A stretch of DNA of 64,000 nucleotides from Kutzneria buriramensis (GCF_003387475.1 NZ_QUNO01000002.1:496001-560000), one strand, 5' to 3'; counted from the first letter of the stretch, positions 17,476 through 28,462 are shown. The notes: generated from the sequence alone by a model not told the origin. Translations and numbers: made by a program.

Positions 17476-18237
17476 GTGTGCCGCCATCTGGGTTACCTGG
17501 GCCCCGCCGTGCCGCTGACCGAACTGCTGCTGGCGCCGCCGCATTCGCTGCTGCACCAGTCGTACGCGCCGGCCGACATGCGGCACGGCGGGACCATCAA
17601 CGCCGACGGGTTCGGGGCGGGCTGGTTCGCGCCCGGCGAGAAGGACCCCGCCCGCTATCGGCGCGCCACACCGATGTGGGCCGACACCGCGTTCGCCTCG
17701 CTGGCCGCGGCGACCAGGGCGACCGCCGTGGTCGCCGCGGTCCGGTCCGCCACCGTCGGCATGCCCGTGGTGGAGACGGCCAGTGCCCCGTTCGCCGAGG
17801 GGCGCTGGCTGTTCAGCCACAACGGAGTCGTGCGCGGCTGGCCGCACAGCGTCGAGCTGCTGGCGCAGCGGCTGCCGGTGACCGACCTGCTCACGCTGGA
17901 CGCCCCGACCGACGCCGCGCTGCTGTGGGCGCTGGTCCGGCACCGGCTGCGGGCCGGGCAGGAACCGGTGGACGCGATCGAGGCGGTCATGCTGGAAGTG
18001 GCCGTCGCCGCGCCCGACTCCCGCTTGAACCTGTTGCTGGGCAACGACGAGCTGCTCGTCGCCACCGCGTGGTGGCACTCGCTGTGGGTGCGGCCCGGGC
18101 CCGGCGCGGTGACCGTCGCGTCCGAGCCGATCGACGACGACCCCGCGTGGGTCGCCGTGCCCGACCGCAGCATCGTGTTCGCCTCGAAGACCACTGTGGA
18201 CATCCGACCCCTGGATCCAGGACGGCAGGAACAATGA
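17476..18237 (+). CDS. egtC: Ergothioneine biosynthesis amidohydrolase EgtC
   Basis: 253-residue class-II glutamine-amidotransferase-fold (Ntn) hydrolase that removes glutamate from the gamma-glutamyl hercynylcysteine sulfoxide. The protein begins V/M-CRHLGYLG, so Cys2 becomes the N-terminal nucleophile after the initiator is removed. Other Ntn signatures are NADGFGAGWF and FSHNGVVRG. The start is GTG 17476, 5 nt after egtB. The stop overlaps the ATG of egtD by 4 nt (ATGA), so EgtC and EgtD are translationally coupled. Confidence 0.96.
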   Translation: MCRHLGYLGPAVPLTELLLAPPHSLLHQSYAPADMRHGGTINADGFGAGWFAPGEKDPARYRRATPMWADTAFASLAAATRATAVVAAVRSATVGMPVVETASAPFAEGRWLFSHNGVVRGWPHSVELLAQRLPVTDLLTLDAPTDAALLWALVRHRLRAGQEPVDAIEAVMLEVAVAAPDSRLNLLLGNDELLVATAWWHSLWVRPGPGAVTVASEPIDDDPAWVAVPDRSIVFASKTTVDIRPLDPGRQEQ

Positions 18238-19205
18238 CGAATCCGGTAGTGGAGAACCACCTCACCGCCGACCACCTGGCCCGTGCGCTGCGCAACGACG
18301 TGCGAGCCGGGCTGGCCGGACCGCTCAAGTCGTTGCCGCCCAAGTGGTTCTACGACGCGGTGGGCAGCGACCTGTTCGAGAAGATCACCGAGCTGCCCGA
18401 GTACTACCCGACCCGGGCCGAGCGGGAGGTGCTGCGGGCCCGGGCCGCCGAGATCGCCGCGGTGACTTCTGCGCGGACCCTCGTCGAGCTCGGCTCCGGC
18501 TCGTCCGACAAGACCAGGACGCTGCTGGACGCCTTGCGGGACAACGGGTCGCTGCACCAGTTCGTGCCGATGGACGTGTCGGAGAGCGCCCTGCGGGCGG
18601 CCGCCGAGACGATCGTCGGCGAGTACCCGGGGCTGGCCGTGCACGCCGTCGTCGGTGACTTCACCGAGCACCTGGCGCTGCTGCCCGGCGACAGCCCGCG
18701 GCTGGTGGCGTTCCTCGGCGGCACCATCGGCAACCTGCTGCCGGCCGAGCGCGCCAAGTTCTTCGGCTCCATCCGGGAGGTGCTCGAGCCGGGGGAGTGG
18801 CTCCTGCTCGGCACCGACCTCGTCAAGGATCCCGGGGTGCTCGTGCCCGCCTACGACGACGCGCAGGGCGTGACCGCCGAGTTCAACCTCAACGTGCTGC
18901 GGGTGGTCAACCGGGAGCTCGACGCCGACTTCGACGCCGACGCCTTCGAGCACGTGGCGCTGTGGGACGACGTCAACGAGTGGATCGAGATGCGGCTTCG
19001 GGCGGTTCGTTCGATGCACGTCCGGCTGCCCGGCGCCGGCATCGAGGTCGACTTCGCCGCCGGCGAGGAGCTGCGCACCGAGATCTCGGCGAAGTTCCGG
19101 CGCGAGCGCGTCACCGCCGAACTGGCCGACGCCGGCTTCGGCCTGTCGCACTGGTGGACCGACAGCGCCGACCGGTTCGCCGTGTCGCTGTCCCGCGCGG
19201 AGTGA
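18234..19205 (+). CDS. egtD: L-histidine N-alpha-methyltransferase EgtD
   Basis: 323-residue SAM-dependent enzyme that trimethylates histidine to hercynine, the first committed step of ergothioneine synthesis. Visible family signatures are KWFYDAVGSDLFEKITELPE, the SAM loop LVELGSGSSDKTRTLLDAL and FLGGTIGNLLPAER. It is the last gene of the operon: egtE (the C-S lyase completing the pathway) is not next to it or elsewhere in the window. Downstream is structured element A copy 2 on the opposite strand. Confidence 0.97.
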   Translation: MTNPVVENHLTADHLARALRNDVRAGLAGPLKSLPPKWFYDAVGSDLFEKITELPEYYPTRAEREVLRARAAEIAAVTSARTLVELGSGSSDKTRTLLDALRDNGSLHQFVPMDVSESALRAAAETIVGEYPGLAVHAVVGDFTEHLALLPGDSPRLVAFLGGTIGNLLPAERAKFFGSIREVLEPGEWLLLGTDLVKDPGVLVPAYDDAQGVTAEFNLNVLRVVNRELDADFDADAFEHVALWDDVNEWIEMRLRAVRSMHVRLPGAGIEVDFAAGEELRTEISAKFRRERVTAELADAGFGLSHWWTDSADRFAVSLSRAE

Positions 19206-19231
19206 CGCGGTCAGTGGTGTCGTGACCGGCG

Positions 19232-19342
19232 CGGTTCGCCGGCCGATGCCTGGACCGCGGGCTTGTGGGGATCGAGTCGGTCCATCGATCCCCACAAGCC
19301 GAGGGAAGGCATCGGCCTCGTGGGGCGAACCGACCCGCGCGG
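19232..19342 (-). repeat. Structured intergenic element A, copy 2
   Basis: This is the reverse-oriented copy of the element at 5725-5834. Helix A is 19232-19240 with 19324-19332 (9 bp), helix B 19241-19251 with 19307-19317 (11 bp), and helix C 19260-19275 with 19285-19300 (16 bp). Read on the minus strand, the apical loop is TGGACCGAC. CTTCCCTC precedes helix C and GCCCGCGGTCC follows it, and CCGCGCGGGT flanks helix A. It fills most of the gap between egtD and the EFE gene, ending about 100 nt before the EFE start, antisense to both genes. Confidence 0.85.
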
Positions 19343-19439
19343 AACGCGTGGCGAGAACACAGTGACCGGTGCACGTAACTTTCGGCCCGGTGTCGGCGGT
19401 CCGTAGAACCGTTTGCGCCCGCACGACCGTGTGGACGCC

Positions 19440-20486
19440 ATGACGACACTTCGAACCTTCCAGCTGCCCGCCGAGGTCTCCGGTTCGATCTGGGACATCG
19501 CCCTGGGCGTCGAGATGATCCGCACCTGGCAGTCCGACGGTATTTTCCAGGTCGCCACCGGCACCGTCGCCAACGCCGTCACCGCCGCCGCGCTGCGGGA
19601 GAGCCGCCGCTTCTTCGCCCAGCCGCTGGAGGCCAAGACGCCGCTGGTCAGCGACCTCACCTATGCCGGCTACGTCGCGTCCGGCGAGGAGGTCACCGCC
19701 GGCGAACGGGACTACTCCGAGATCTTCACCGTCTGCAAGGACGTGCCGCTCGGCGATCCCCGGGTGCGCGCCGGCTGGCCATGCCACGGTCCCGTGCCGT
19801 GGCCCGGTCCGGTCTATCGCGACGTGATGACCGCCCTGATGTCGCAGTTCGGCCTCGTCGGCGACAAGGTCCTCAAGCTCGCCGCCCTCGGCCTCGGGCT
19901 GTCCGACATGGCCGCACTCACCTCGCTGGCCACCGACGGCTGGCACCACATGCGCGTGCTGCGCTTCCCCGCCCGCTCCGCCGCGACCGCCCGTGGCATC
20001 GGCGCCCACACCGACTACGGCATGCTCGTCATCGCCACCCAGGACGACGTCGGCAACGGCCTCTACGTCCGTCCCCCCGTGATCGGCGAGAAGCGCCCCC
20101 GCAACTGGCTCGACCACGAGAGCTCCGCCGGCGCCTTCGAACGAGAGGCGCCCTGGAACCTCGTCTCTCCGGTTCCCAGCACCTTCACCGTCTTCCCCGG
20201 CGACATCCTCCAGTTCCTCACCAACGGCGCCCTCCTCTCCACCCCGCACAAGGTCAAACTGGCCGAGCGGGAGCGCTACTCCATCGCCTACTTCCACGAA
20301 CCCGACTTCGCCGCCTCGCTGCGCCCCCTCACCGGCGGCCTCCCCGACGAGGTGATCCACTACGGCACCCACTTCACCAGCATGTTCATGCGCTGCTACC
20401 CCGACCGCCTCACCACCCGCCGCATCCTCGCCGAGGACCGCCTGCAGGTGCTGGACAGCATGCGCGAGTCCACCCTCACCGCCTGA
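19440..20486 (+). CDS. efe: 2-oxoglutarate/Fe(II) oxygenase, ethylene-forming-enzyme (EFE) homologue
   Basis: 348 residues, the same size as Pseudomonas syringae EFE, which converts 2-oxoglutarate to ethylene and CO2 and hydroxylates L-arginine. Shared stretches include SDLTYAGYVASGEEVTAG, AGWPCHGPVPWP, DGWHHMRVLRFP, HTDYG and MFMRCYPDR. Iron ligands are H190, D192 and H270; the 2-oxoglutarate arginine is R279. Residues matching the arginine/active-site pocket are E84, V85, T86, R172, Y193, R318, C319 and Y320. The EFE Phe278 position is Tyr280 here. The comparison is from memory of the EFE sequence. ATG 19440 is the homology-supported start, with a poor ribosome site; an upstream GTG at 19413 is possible. 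Many similar plant-type oxygenases exist, but this match looks specific. Confidence 0.85.
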   Translation: MTTLRTFQLPAEVSGSIWDIALGVEMIRTWQSDGIFQVATGTVANAVTAAALRESRRFFAQPLEAKTPLVSDLTYAGYVASGEEVTAGERDYSEIFTVCKDVPLGDPRVRAGWPCHGPVPWPGPVYRDVMTALMSQFGLVGDKVLKLAALGLGLSDMAALTSLATDGWHHMRVLRFPARSAATARGIGAHTDYGMLVIATQDDVGNGLYVRPPVIGEKRPRNWLDHESSAGAFEREAPWNLVSPVPSTFTVFPGDILQFLTNGALLSTPHKVKLAERERYSIAYFHEPDFAASLRPLTGGLPDEVIHYGTHFTSMFMRCYPDRLTTRRILAEDRLQVLDSMRESTLTA

Positions 20487-20950
20487 CCTGTTGGCGGTGG
20501 GTGCCTCCCAGCTCACCGCCGGCGACTGCCTCCTGCCGGCTGGCCCGCTGCTGCCGGCTGGCCCGCCGTCGGCGGGCGGCTCTCGCCGCGTGGTCAGTCG
20601 CCGTGGGTGGCTCCTGCCGGCTGGCGCGCCGCCGGGCGGCTGCCTCTTGCCGGTTGGCCCGTCGCTGGCGGGTGCGCCTCTGCCGGCTTGCCCGACGTTG
20701 GCCGGTGTCTCTCGCCGCCTGGCCCGTCGCTGGCGAGTGTGTCTTGCTGGCTGGCCCGTCGCTGGCGAGTGTGTCTTGCTGGCTGGCCCGACCGGGGCGC
20801 GCGTCCCTCGTCGCGTGTCCCTTGTCGCGTGGCCCGGCCGAGCGATTTGCCCAGCCGTTTTGCTTGACCTGTCTCTGGCGACCGGACGCGCCCGAGTTCA
20901 GTCGGGCCGACCCATCGCCCGCGAGTCTGCCCATTGCCCGTGATCCGGCC
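20487..20950. repeat. Degenerate GC-rich tandem-repeat tract
   Basis: About 460 bp built of variants of CTGCCGGCTGGCCCGTCGCT. The clearest part is a perfect 32-bp tandem duplication: 20721-20752 repeated at 20753-20784. Several frames on both strands are open simply because of the composition and give low-complexity translations. I see no ribosome site or family similarity, so I do not call a gene. It lies between the EFE gene and the convergent phosphotransferase gene. Confidence 0.8.
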
Positions 20951-20954
20951 CGCA

Positions 20955-21036
20955 CCGGGAGTCCCGGCGAGCGTCACATCGAAATGCGTGTAACGAATTC
21001 ACGCATTTCGGTGTGACTGTGGGCGGGACTCGCGGG
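20955..21036 (-). repeat. Structured intergenic element B, copy 1
   Basis: An 18-bp hairpin, 20973-20990 with 21000-21017 (one G-U pair), closes on a 9-nt loop that reads AATTCGTTA on the minus strand. An outer, less perfect arm pair contains GAGTCCC and GGGACTC (21023-21036 on the distal side). The same loop, the ATGYGTG/CACGCAT loop-proximal stem and the outer GCGAGTCCCGC arm recur at 49032-49112. The stem body differs while pairing is kept. It ends 2 bp from the phosphotransferase stop codon and may also serve as its terminator. Confidence 0.75.
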
Positions 21037-21038
21037 GG

Positions 21039-21851
21039 TCAGGGGTGGTGTTCCAGCCAGGGGAGGACGGCTTGGAGGAAGCCGGCGGGATTGGTCATGG
21101 GGCGGCCGTTCATGGTGGCGACGAGGTGGCCGACGCCGAGGAGGGCGTCCCAGGTGCGAGCACGGTGGTAGGTGGCGGCGGGGACGGCGCGGCGAACGGT
21201 GTCCCAACCGTGCCAAGCCATGAGGGCGGCGTCGATGGCGGGGTCGCCGGGCATGGCCAGGTCCCAGTCGAGGATGCCGAGCAGTGTGCCGTCGGACGAG
21301 TAGTGCACATTGGAGCCACCGAGGTCGCCGTGGACCAAGGCGTCGGGGACGGGGTCCAGGGCAAGAGCGGCGTCGAGACGGCGGCGAACCTCGGACTGCC
21401 AACGGGAAGGCAGCAGGGGCAGCACCGAGGACTCGATGACGGAAGACCACGAAGGACCCGACTCCCGGTCGTCCAAGACAGCCATGAGTGTGGGAGTCAG
21501 GGGCACGGAGCGGACGGCGTCGAGAACGTCGGCGACCTGCTGAGGAGAACCCTCGCCCTCGGGCAACGCCGTGCCGTCGATCCACGACACGGCGACGGCG
21601 GCACGGGAGCCGAACATGGTGACGGGAGTCAGGGGCTCGGGCACCTGGAATGGGAGACCGGAAGCCGCGAGCTGACGCAGAACCTCGACGCGGCGGGGCA
21701 TCGAAGCGGCAGCCAACGGACGCTTGCTGACGCGGACGGCGGCGACGCCGGGGATGAGCAGGACGTCGTGGACGTTGCCGTCCACGGCGACGAAGGCCGA
21801 CGAGAGGCTGACGCCGGGCAGCAACTCCTCGGCGATGTCGAACAGTTCCAC
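21039..21851 (-). CDS. Aminoglycoside-phosphotransferase-family (APH) kinase-like protein
   Basis: 270-residue protein-kinase-like-fold phosphotransferase. The catalytic loop is LVHGDLGGSNVHY (HGDxxxxN) and the metal-binding motif is GILDWDLA. A nucleotide-binding N-lobe with VRVSKRPL precedes them. Such proteins phosphorylate small molecules (antibiotics, choline, homoserine, sugars), and the substrate is not predictable. GTG 21851 is preferred (VELFDIAEELLPG, with GGTAGGG upstream); the frame is open to 21932, but that 27-residue extension looks unstructured. Between this start and 22227 there is no gene, only the hairpin at 22074-22133. Confidence 0.82.
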   Translation of the reverse strand: MELFDIAEELLPGVSLSSAFVAVDGNVHDVLLIPGVAAVRVSKRPLAAASMPRRVEVLRQLAASGLPFQVPEPLTPVTMFGSRAAVAVSWIDGTALPEGEGSPQQVADVLDAVRSVPLTPTLMAVLDDRESGPSWSSVIESSVLPLLPSRWQSEVRRRLDAALALDPVPDALVHGDLGGSNVHYSSDGTLLGILDWDLAMPGDPAIDAALMAWHGWDTVRRAVPAATYHRARTWDALLGVGHLVATMNGRPMTNPAGFLQAVLPWLEHHP

Positions 21852-22073
21852 AGCCCTACCGCCGGATGAGGCGGGCGAACTCGGTGCGTGGTCGCACGAA
21901 GGACTCACTCCCACGGTTGGTGATCTGGCCACGCGGTGAAGGCGGGTCGACCTTTCACCGGCTGGACAACGGTAGCGGGCGAGGACGACCGGACGAGCAC
22001 GTCACGATAGCGGGTGACGGTGACCACATGAGCACGAGGCCGCCGGGGACATGGGCGCAGGCACTGTTCGGTG

Positions 22074-22133
22074 CCTGACGGGGCAACCGCAAGCAGCGCT
22101 GCTACAGCGCAGGCTTGCGGCTACCCCGTCAGG
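22074..22133. terminator. Long two-part hairpin downstream of the alpha-galactosidase gene
   Basis: CCTGACGGGG (22074-22083) pairs with CCCCGTCAGG (22124-22133). Inside it CCGCAAGC pairs with GCTTGCGG, interrupted by CAA/CTA, around a GC-rich apical loop. There is no U-tract on either side. It is a probable GC-hairpin terminator for the minus-strand glycosidase gene ending 95 bp away, but a structured site is also possible. Confidence 0.55.
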
Positions 22134-22227
22134 CCGATAGGTGCAGCTCAGAGCCGCTAGGGTTCGTCCATAAAGGCCGTTCTCCAGGCTCGTGCCACGA
22201 GTTTCGAGCGGGCGGGACCCGCGGGGC

Positions 22228-24408
22228 CTAGGAAGCCGGCACGAGGGTCCACTTCTGGTTGGCGCCGGTGTTGTCGGGCCACTGGATGACGGCGGCGCCG
22301 TCGGACAGGGAGTTGTTGTAGGCGTCGAGTTCCAGGCCGCTGGAGGCACTGACGATCTTCACGCGGTTGGGGCCTGCGTCGACGAGACGCCAGCGCGAGT
22401 TGAGGTTGCCGTCGTCGTGGTACTGGATCAGCTGGGTGCCCTGACTGGTGGAGGCGCCCGGCACGTTGAGGAGCTTGCCGCTGTTGACGTCGGTGATGGT
22501 GTAGAGCCCGTTGCCGGCAGGGGCGAACGTCCACAGCTGGTCGGTGCGCTCGTTGTCCTCCCACTGCAACACCTTGGCGCCGTCGGCGGTGGAGTCGTTG
22601 TCGACGTCCATCCGCCCGCCGCTGTTCAGGTTGACCACCTTGAACCGTGTGCCGGCATCGACCGCCGGCGTCAGCTGCCACTGCTGGTCCGCGGCCCCGG
22701 TGCCGACGGCCTGCACGACGGTGCTGGCGCCGGCGCCGACAACGAGACCGTCCTGGGCGCTGGTGATCGTGCCGCCGGACACCCGCCACTGCGCGGCGGC
22801 GCCGGTGTCGTGGGACTGCACGAGCGTCGCGCCGGGGCTGGCGTTCGGCACGGTCAGCAGCCGACCGGTGCTCCGGTTGACCAGCTTCACGGTGCCGGCC
22901 CCGGTGGGCACGGCCTGCCACTGCTGATCGGCCGCCCCGTTGCCAGGTCGCTGCACCACCGCAGAGCCGTCAGCGGACGACGTCACGTCGAGCGCTCCGT
23001 TGGCGTTGGCGACCGTGTAGTACATGCCGGTGTAGTGGAAGCCGGCGTTCGGCACGACCCGCAGCAGCCGCGACGCGTGCGGCGCCAGCGAGGCGCTGAA
23101 CGTGTCGGTGGCGTTGCCGAGGTCGGTGTGCGTCCACAGATCCCGCACGCTCGCGGTGCCGCCGAAGCCGAGATCACTCCAGCGGGCCGTCACCGTCGCG
23201 GTGGAGCCGGTGAGGTTGAACAGCGCCACGGTGTAGCTGCCGTCGGCGTTGCCGGTGGCCCAGGTCTGGAGCTGGGTCAGCCGGTCCACCGGCCGGGCCG
23301 CGTTGCCACGCTGGTCGACCGCGAGCACCTCGTCGTTGGTGAGCAGCGACAGGTCGTCCGACGTGAGCTGGGTCAGGTCGGTGCCCAGGGTGATCGGCGA
23401 CGCGGTGACCGCCCACAGGGTCATCGCCGTGCGCCGCTCGTCCGCGGTGAGTCCGGTGTTGTTGCCTCCGATCTCCAGGGAGTCCGGGTCGTTCCACCCG
23501 CCCGCACTCGCCCAGTCCGTCCAGTTCGGCAGATCGCCGAAGCGTTGGGACACGTTGTTCCAGTTGGTCAGGGTGTTGCAGTAGCACTCGACGTCGCCTT
23601 CGATCCGCCAGCCGTTGGCGTACTGCTTCCAGGTCGCGGCGTCCGACAGCGCCAGTGAGTTGGACAGTTCGAAGTGGATCGGCCGCCCGGCCTGGTTGAG
23701 CGCCTGCGACCAGTGCTGCACGTCGGGAATGTCCCAGGTCCCGACGCCGTCCAGCTTGACGTAGTCGACGCCCCAGGACGCCAGCTGGTCGGCCCACGAG
23801 TTCAGGAACGCCTGTGCGGCGGACGGGTTCTTGCCGTAGTCGATGTAGTACATCGACCCGTTGCCGAAGTTGTAGTTGGTCTCGAACTTGCTGGTGTCGG
23901 ACACGATGTCCTGGGCGTGCCACGTGGTGCCCTCGATCGGCGTGTTCTGCTTGTACGCGGCGACCGGGATGCCGGGCGTCAGGTACATGCCGAACTTCTC
24001 ACCGAGGCCGTGCACGTAGTTCGCGACCGCCGCCATCCCGTGCGGGAAGCGGTTCGGGTCGATCGCCCAGCGGCCGCCGGCGTCCACTGTGGTCGCCGGG
24101 TTGAGGTAGTAGAAATCATCGATGTTGAGGTAGGTGTAGCCGTGCGCGACGAGCCCGCTGTCGTGCATCGCCTTCGCCTGCGCCTCGATGTTCGCCTCGG
24201 TCGGATTGCTGCGCACGAAGCTCCAGCTGCTCCATCCGAGCTGTGGCGTCGACGCCACACCGTTGGCCTGCATCGGAGCCAGGCCACCCGACGTGGTCTG
24301 GATCCGGCCGTCCCGGTCCGGGACGCTCTGCGCGTGTGCCGCCGGCAGGGGGAGCACACACAGCAGGGCCACGCAGAAAAGTGAATGTGTCAACCGTCGT
24401 AAGGACAA
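22228..24408 (-). CDS. Secreted GH27 alpha-galactosidase-like enzyme with ricin-type lectin repeats
   Basis: 726 residues with a signal peptide (LFCVALLCVLPLPAAHAQ). The GH27 (beta/alpha)8 domain spans about 50-380: LGWSSWSFVRSNPTE, YTYLNIDDFYY, nucleophile region DYVKLDGVG, acid/base region WRIEGDVE and NDPDSLEIG. A C-terminal beta-sandwich follows to about 465, and then about 260 residues of RICIN/beta-trefoil repeats with recurring QQW/QLW motifs (NGAADQQWQAV, NERTDQLWTF, NTGANQKWTL), probably two trefoils. It likely removes terminal alpha-galactose (or GalNAc/arabinose) from plant or fungal polymers outside the cell. The start is TTG 24408 behind GAGGGTGGG. The upstream gap (24409-24627) holds a relatively AT-rich stretch at 24480-24570 that may contain the promoter. 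Confidence 0.9.
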   Translation of the reverse strand: MSLRRLTHSLFCVALLCVLPLPAAHAQSVPDRDGRIQTTSGGLAPMQANGVASTPQLGWSSWSFVRSNPTEANIEAQAKAMHDSGLVAHGYTYLNIDDFYYLNPATTVDAGGRWAIDPNRFPHGMAAVANYVHGLGEKFGMYLTPGIPVAAYKQNTPIEGTTWHAQDIVSDTSKFETNYNFGNGSMYYIDYGKNPSAAQAFLNSWADQLASWGVDYVKLDGVGTWDIPDVQHWSQALNQAGRPIHFELSNSLALSDAATWKQYANGWRIEGDVECYCNTLTNWNNVSQRFGDLPNWTDWASAGGWNDPDSLEIGGNNTGLTADERRTAMTLWAVTASPITLGTDLTQLTSDDLSLLTNDEVLAVDQRGNAARPVDRLTQLQTWATGNADGSYTVALFNLTGSTATVTARWSDLGFGGTASVRDLWTHTDLGNATDTFSASLAPHASRLLRVVPNAGFHYTGMYYTVANANGALDVTSSADGSAVVQRPGNGAADQQWQAVPTGAGTVKLVNRSTGRLLTVPNASPGATLVQSHDTGAAAQWRVSGGTITSAQDGLVVGAGASTVVQAVGTGAADQQWQLTPAVDAGTRFKVVNLNSGGRMDVDNDSTADGAKVLQWEDNERTDQLWTFAPAGNGLYTITDVNSGKLLNVPGASTSQGTQLIQYHDDGNLNSRWRLVDAGPNRVKIVSASSGLELDAYNNSLSDGAAVIQWPDNTGANQKWTLVPAS

Positions 24409-24627
24409 CGCCCACCCTCACAGGGTCCGGGGCGGCGGGACGACGACACGTTGTCATACGCGGCTGCCACGGTCAAGACGCCGTTTGGTTCGAAAATGTG
24501 AATCCGCGGTTTTATCGGGGTTACCGCTTCAATGCTTGAGTAGTTGTCCGTTGTATCAATTGAATCCACGGCCGCGACCGGCGTCGTCGAGATGGCGGAC
24601 CCGACGATGCCCGGCCGTGCCGGTTCC

Positions 24628-24930
24628 TCAGCCCGCGGTCTGCCGCCGCTGCACCGGGATCCGCCGGGACTTGCGGGCGGCCAGTGCCGCGCTCTCCCAG
24701 CGTTCCGACGGACAGCCCAGCACCTCACTGAGCCAGTTGCGCCAGTACGGTCCGGGGATGCGCTTGCCGCGCTCCCAGCGCGACACCTCCTCCCTGGTCA
24801 CCGCGTCGTTGCCGGACACCCCCGCCAGCTGATCGGCCAACTCGTACTGGGTCAGACCGTGCTGTCCCCGCAGATGGATTATCAACTCGCCGATGGAGAG
24901 TTGCGCCCGCATTCCAGTGCCGCTGACCAC
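24628..24930 (-). CDS. XRE-family helix-turn-helix regulator (small)
   Basis: 100 residues (94 if ATG 24912 is used, which gives the cleaner start MRAQLSIGELIIHLRGQHG). The Cro/C1-type HTH includes LTQYELADQLAG, DAVTREEVSRWERGKRIPGP and YWRNWLSEVLG. This is the single-domain layout common in actinomycetes, with a basic C-terminal tail. No partner toxin or DUF397-type gene is adjacent. Target unknown. Confidence 0.82.
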   Translation of the reverse strand: MVSGTGMRAQLSIGELIIHLRGQHGLTQYELADQLAGVSGNDAVTREEVSRWERGKRIPGPYWRNWLSEVLGCPSERWESAALAARKSRRIPVQRRQTAG

Positions 24931-25171
24931 GTTCCACTCCGTGCTGCATGTGGCGGAATAGTGGACCCACGCGCGTCACATGCTCACCGCCCAAGGATCG
25001 TTTCGGATCCTATCGGCGGGTGCCGCCCGTAGCTACGGGCCGTGCACGGTTTGTTGAAGAGTTTTACCGATGTTGCCGGGCTCGGCTGAACGGAACTCTC
25101 GCGCAATACCCGGAATGGAGTAGGTCAAGCCTGCGCGAGGCGGGACTTTCGGCACTGCGGGACACGCGTGG

Positions 25172-25498
25172 TCACGACGAGGGCGGGGCGAGCCCGGCCA
25201 CGGCGTCCAGCAGCGGCTTGAGTTCCTCCTGCACGGCCTGTCGCACGAGCACCTCGATCGGTATCGGCGGTTCCGGGAAGACATCGATCGTGGGGCGTGG
25301 TCCCACATCGGCCAATTCCCGGGCGCAGGCCTGTTCGGTCCACCTCCTTATCAGGGCGGTCGGTTTGACGCCGTCCCGTGTCGCGAGCACGCGGACGCGG
25401 TCCAGCACGGACTGGGGCAGGCGCAGGGAAGTTGTGATCATCGGGTCATTGGCGTCCTCCTGATCGGGTGTGGGGGTGTCGGGGGTTTCTGCGGGCAT
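25172..25498 (-). CDS. Ribbon-helix-helix (CopG/MetJ-type) DNA-binding protein
   Basis: 108 residues. The segment ITTSLRLPQSVLDRVRVLAT followed by KPTALIRRWTEQA is an RHH fold of the antitoxin/CopG type; a Pro-rich tail and a final amphipathic helix follow. Start uncertain: ATG 25498 lacks a ribosome site. ATG 25441 gives MITTSLRLPQ but sits 14 nt from AGGAGG, and a three-codon mini-ORF (ATG ACC CGA TGA) with ideal spacing overlaps it. No toxin gene is adjacent on either side, so a chromosomal regulator is as likely as an antitoxin. Confidence 0.75.
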   Translation of the reverse strand: MPAETPDTPTPDQEDANDPMITTSLRLPQSVLDRVRVLATRDGVKPTALIRRWTEQACARELADVGPRPTIDVFPEPPIPIEVLVRQAVQEELKPLLDAVAGLAPPSS

Positions 25499-25553
25499 GG
25501 GATCAACGTAATGCGTCGCAATGCGGGCGGCTAGTCGCTAGAACGGGTGAACG

Positions 25554-25590
25554 AAAAAAGGGCCGCCGCCGGGGATTCCGGCGACGGCCC
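25554..25590 (-). terminator. Intrinsic terminator of the aconitase gene
   Basis: On the minus strand, GGGCCGTCGCCGG pairs with CCGGCGGCGGCCC (one mismatch) around a 5-nt loop and is followed by six T residues. It lies 16-52 nt after the aconitase stop. This is the clearest U-tract terminator in the window. Confidence 0.92.
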
Positions 25591-25605
25591 TTCGGGCTGC
25601 TCAGG

Positions 25606-28374
<2,769 letters not shown>

Positions 28375-28462
28375 CGTGCGACGGCGCTGGTCAGTTCGGG
28401 AAGGTAGGGACCGAGTGTCGCGCACCTTGGTCGGGTGCGCCGCCGGACCCTGCTCAGCCTTA

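Noticed and set aside
20491-20943. Open frames through the low-complexity tract on both strands, including a 150-codon plus-strand frame
   Set aside because: Open because of repeat composition; no ribosome site, no family similarity and repetitive Leu/Pro/Ala/Gly output.
20487-21038. Insertion sequence or integron remnant beside EFE
   Set aside because: No transposase or integrase fragment, terminal inverted repeats or target duplication could be found around the repeat tract.
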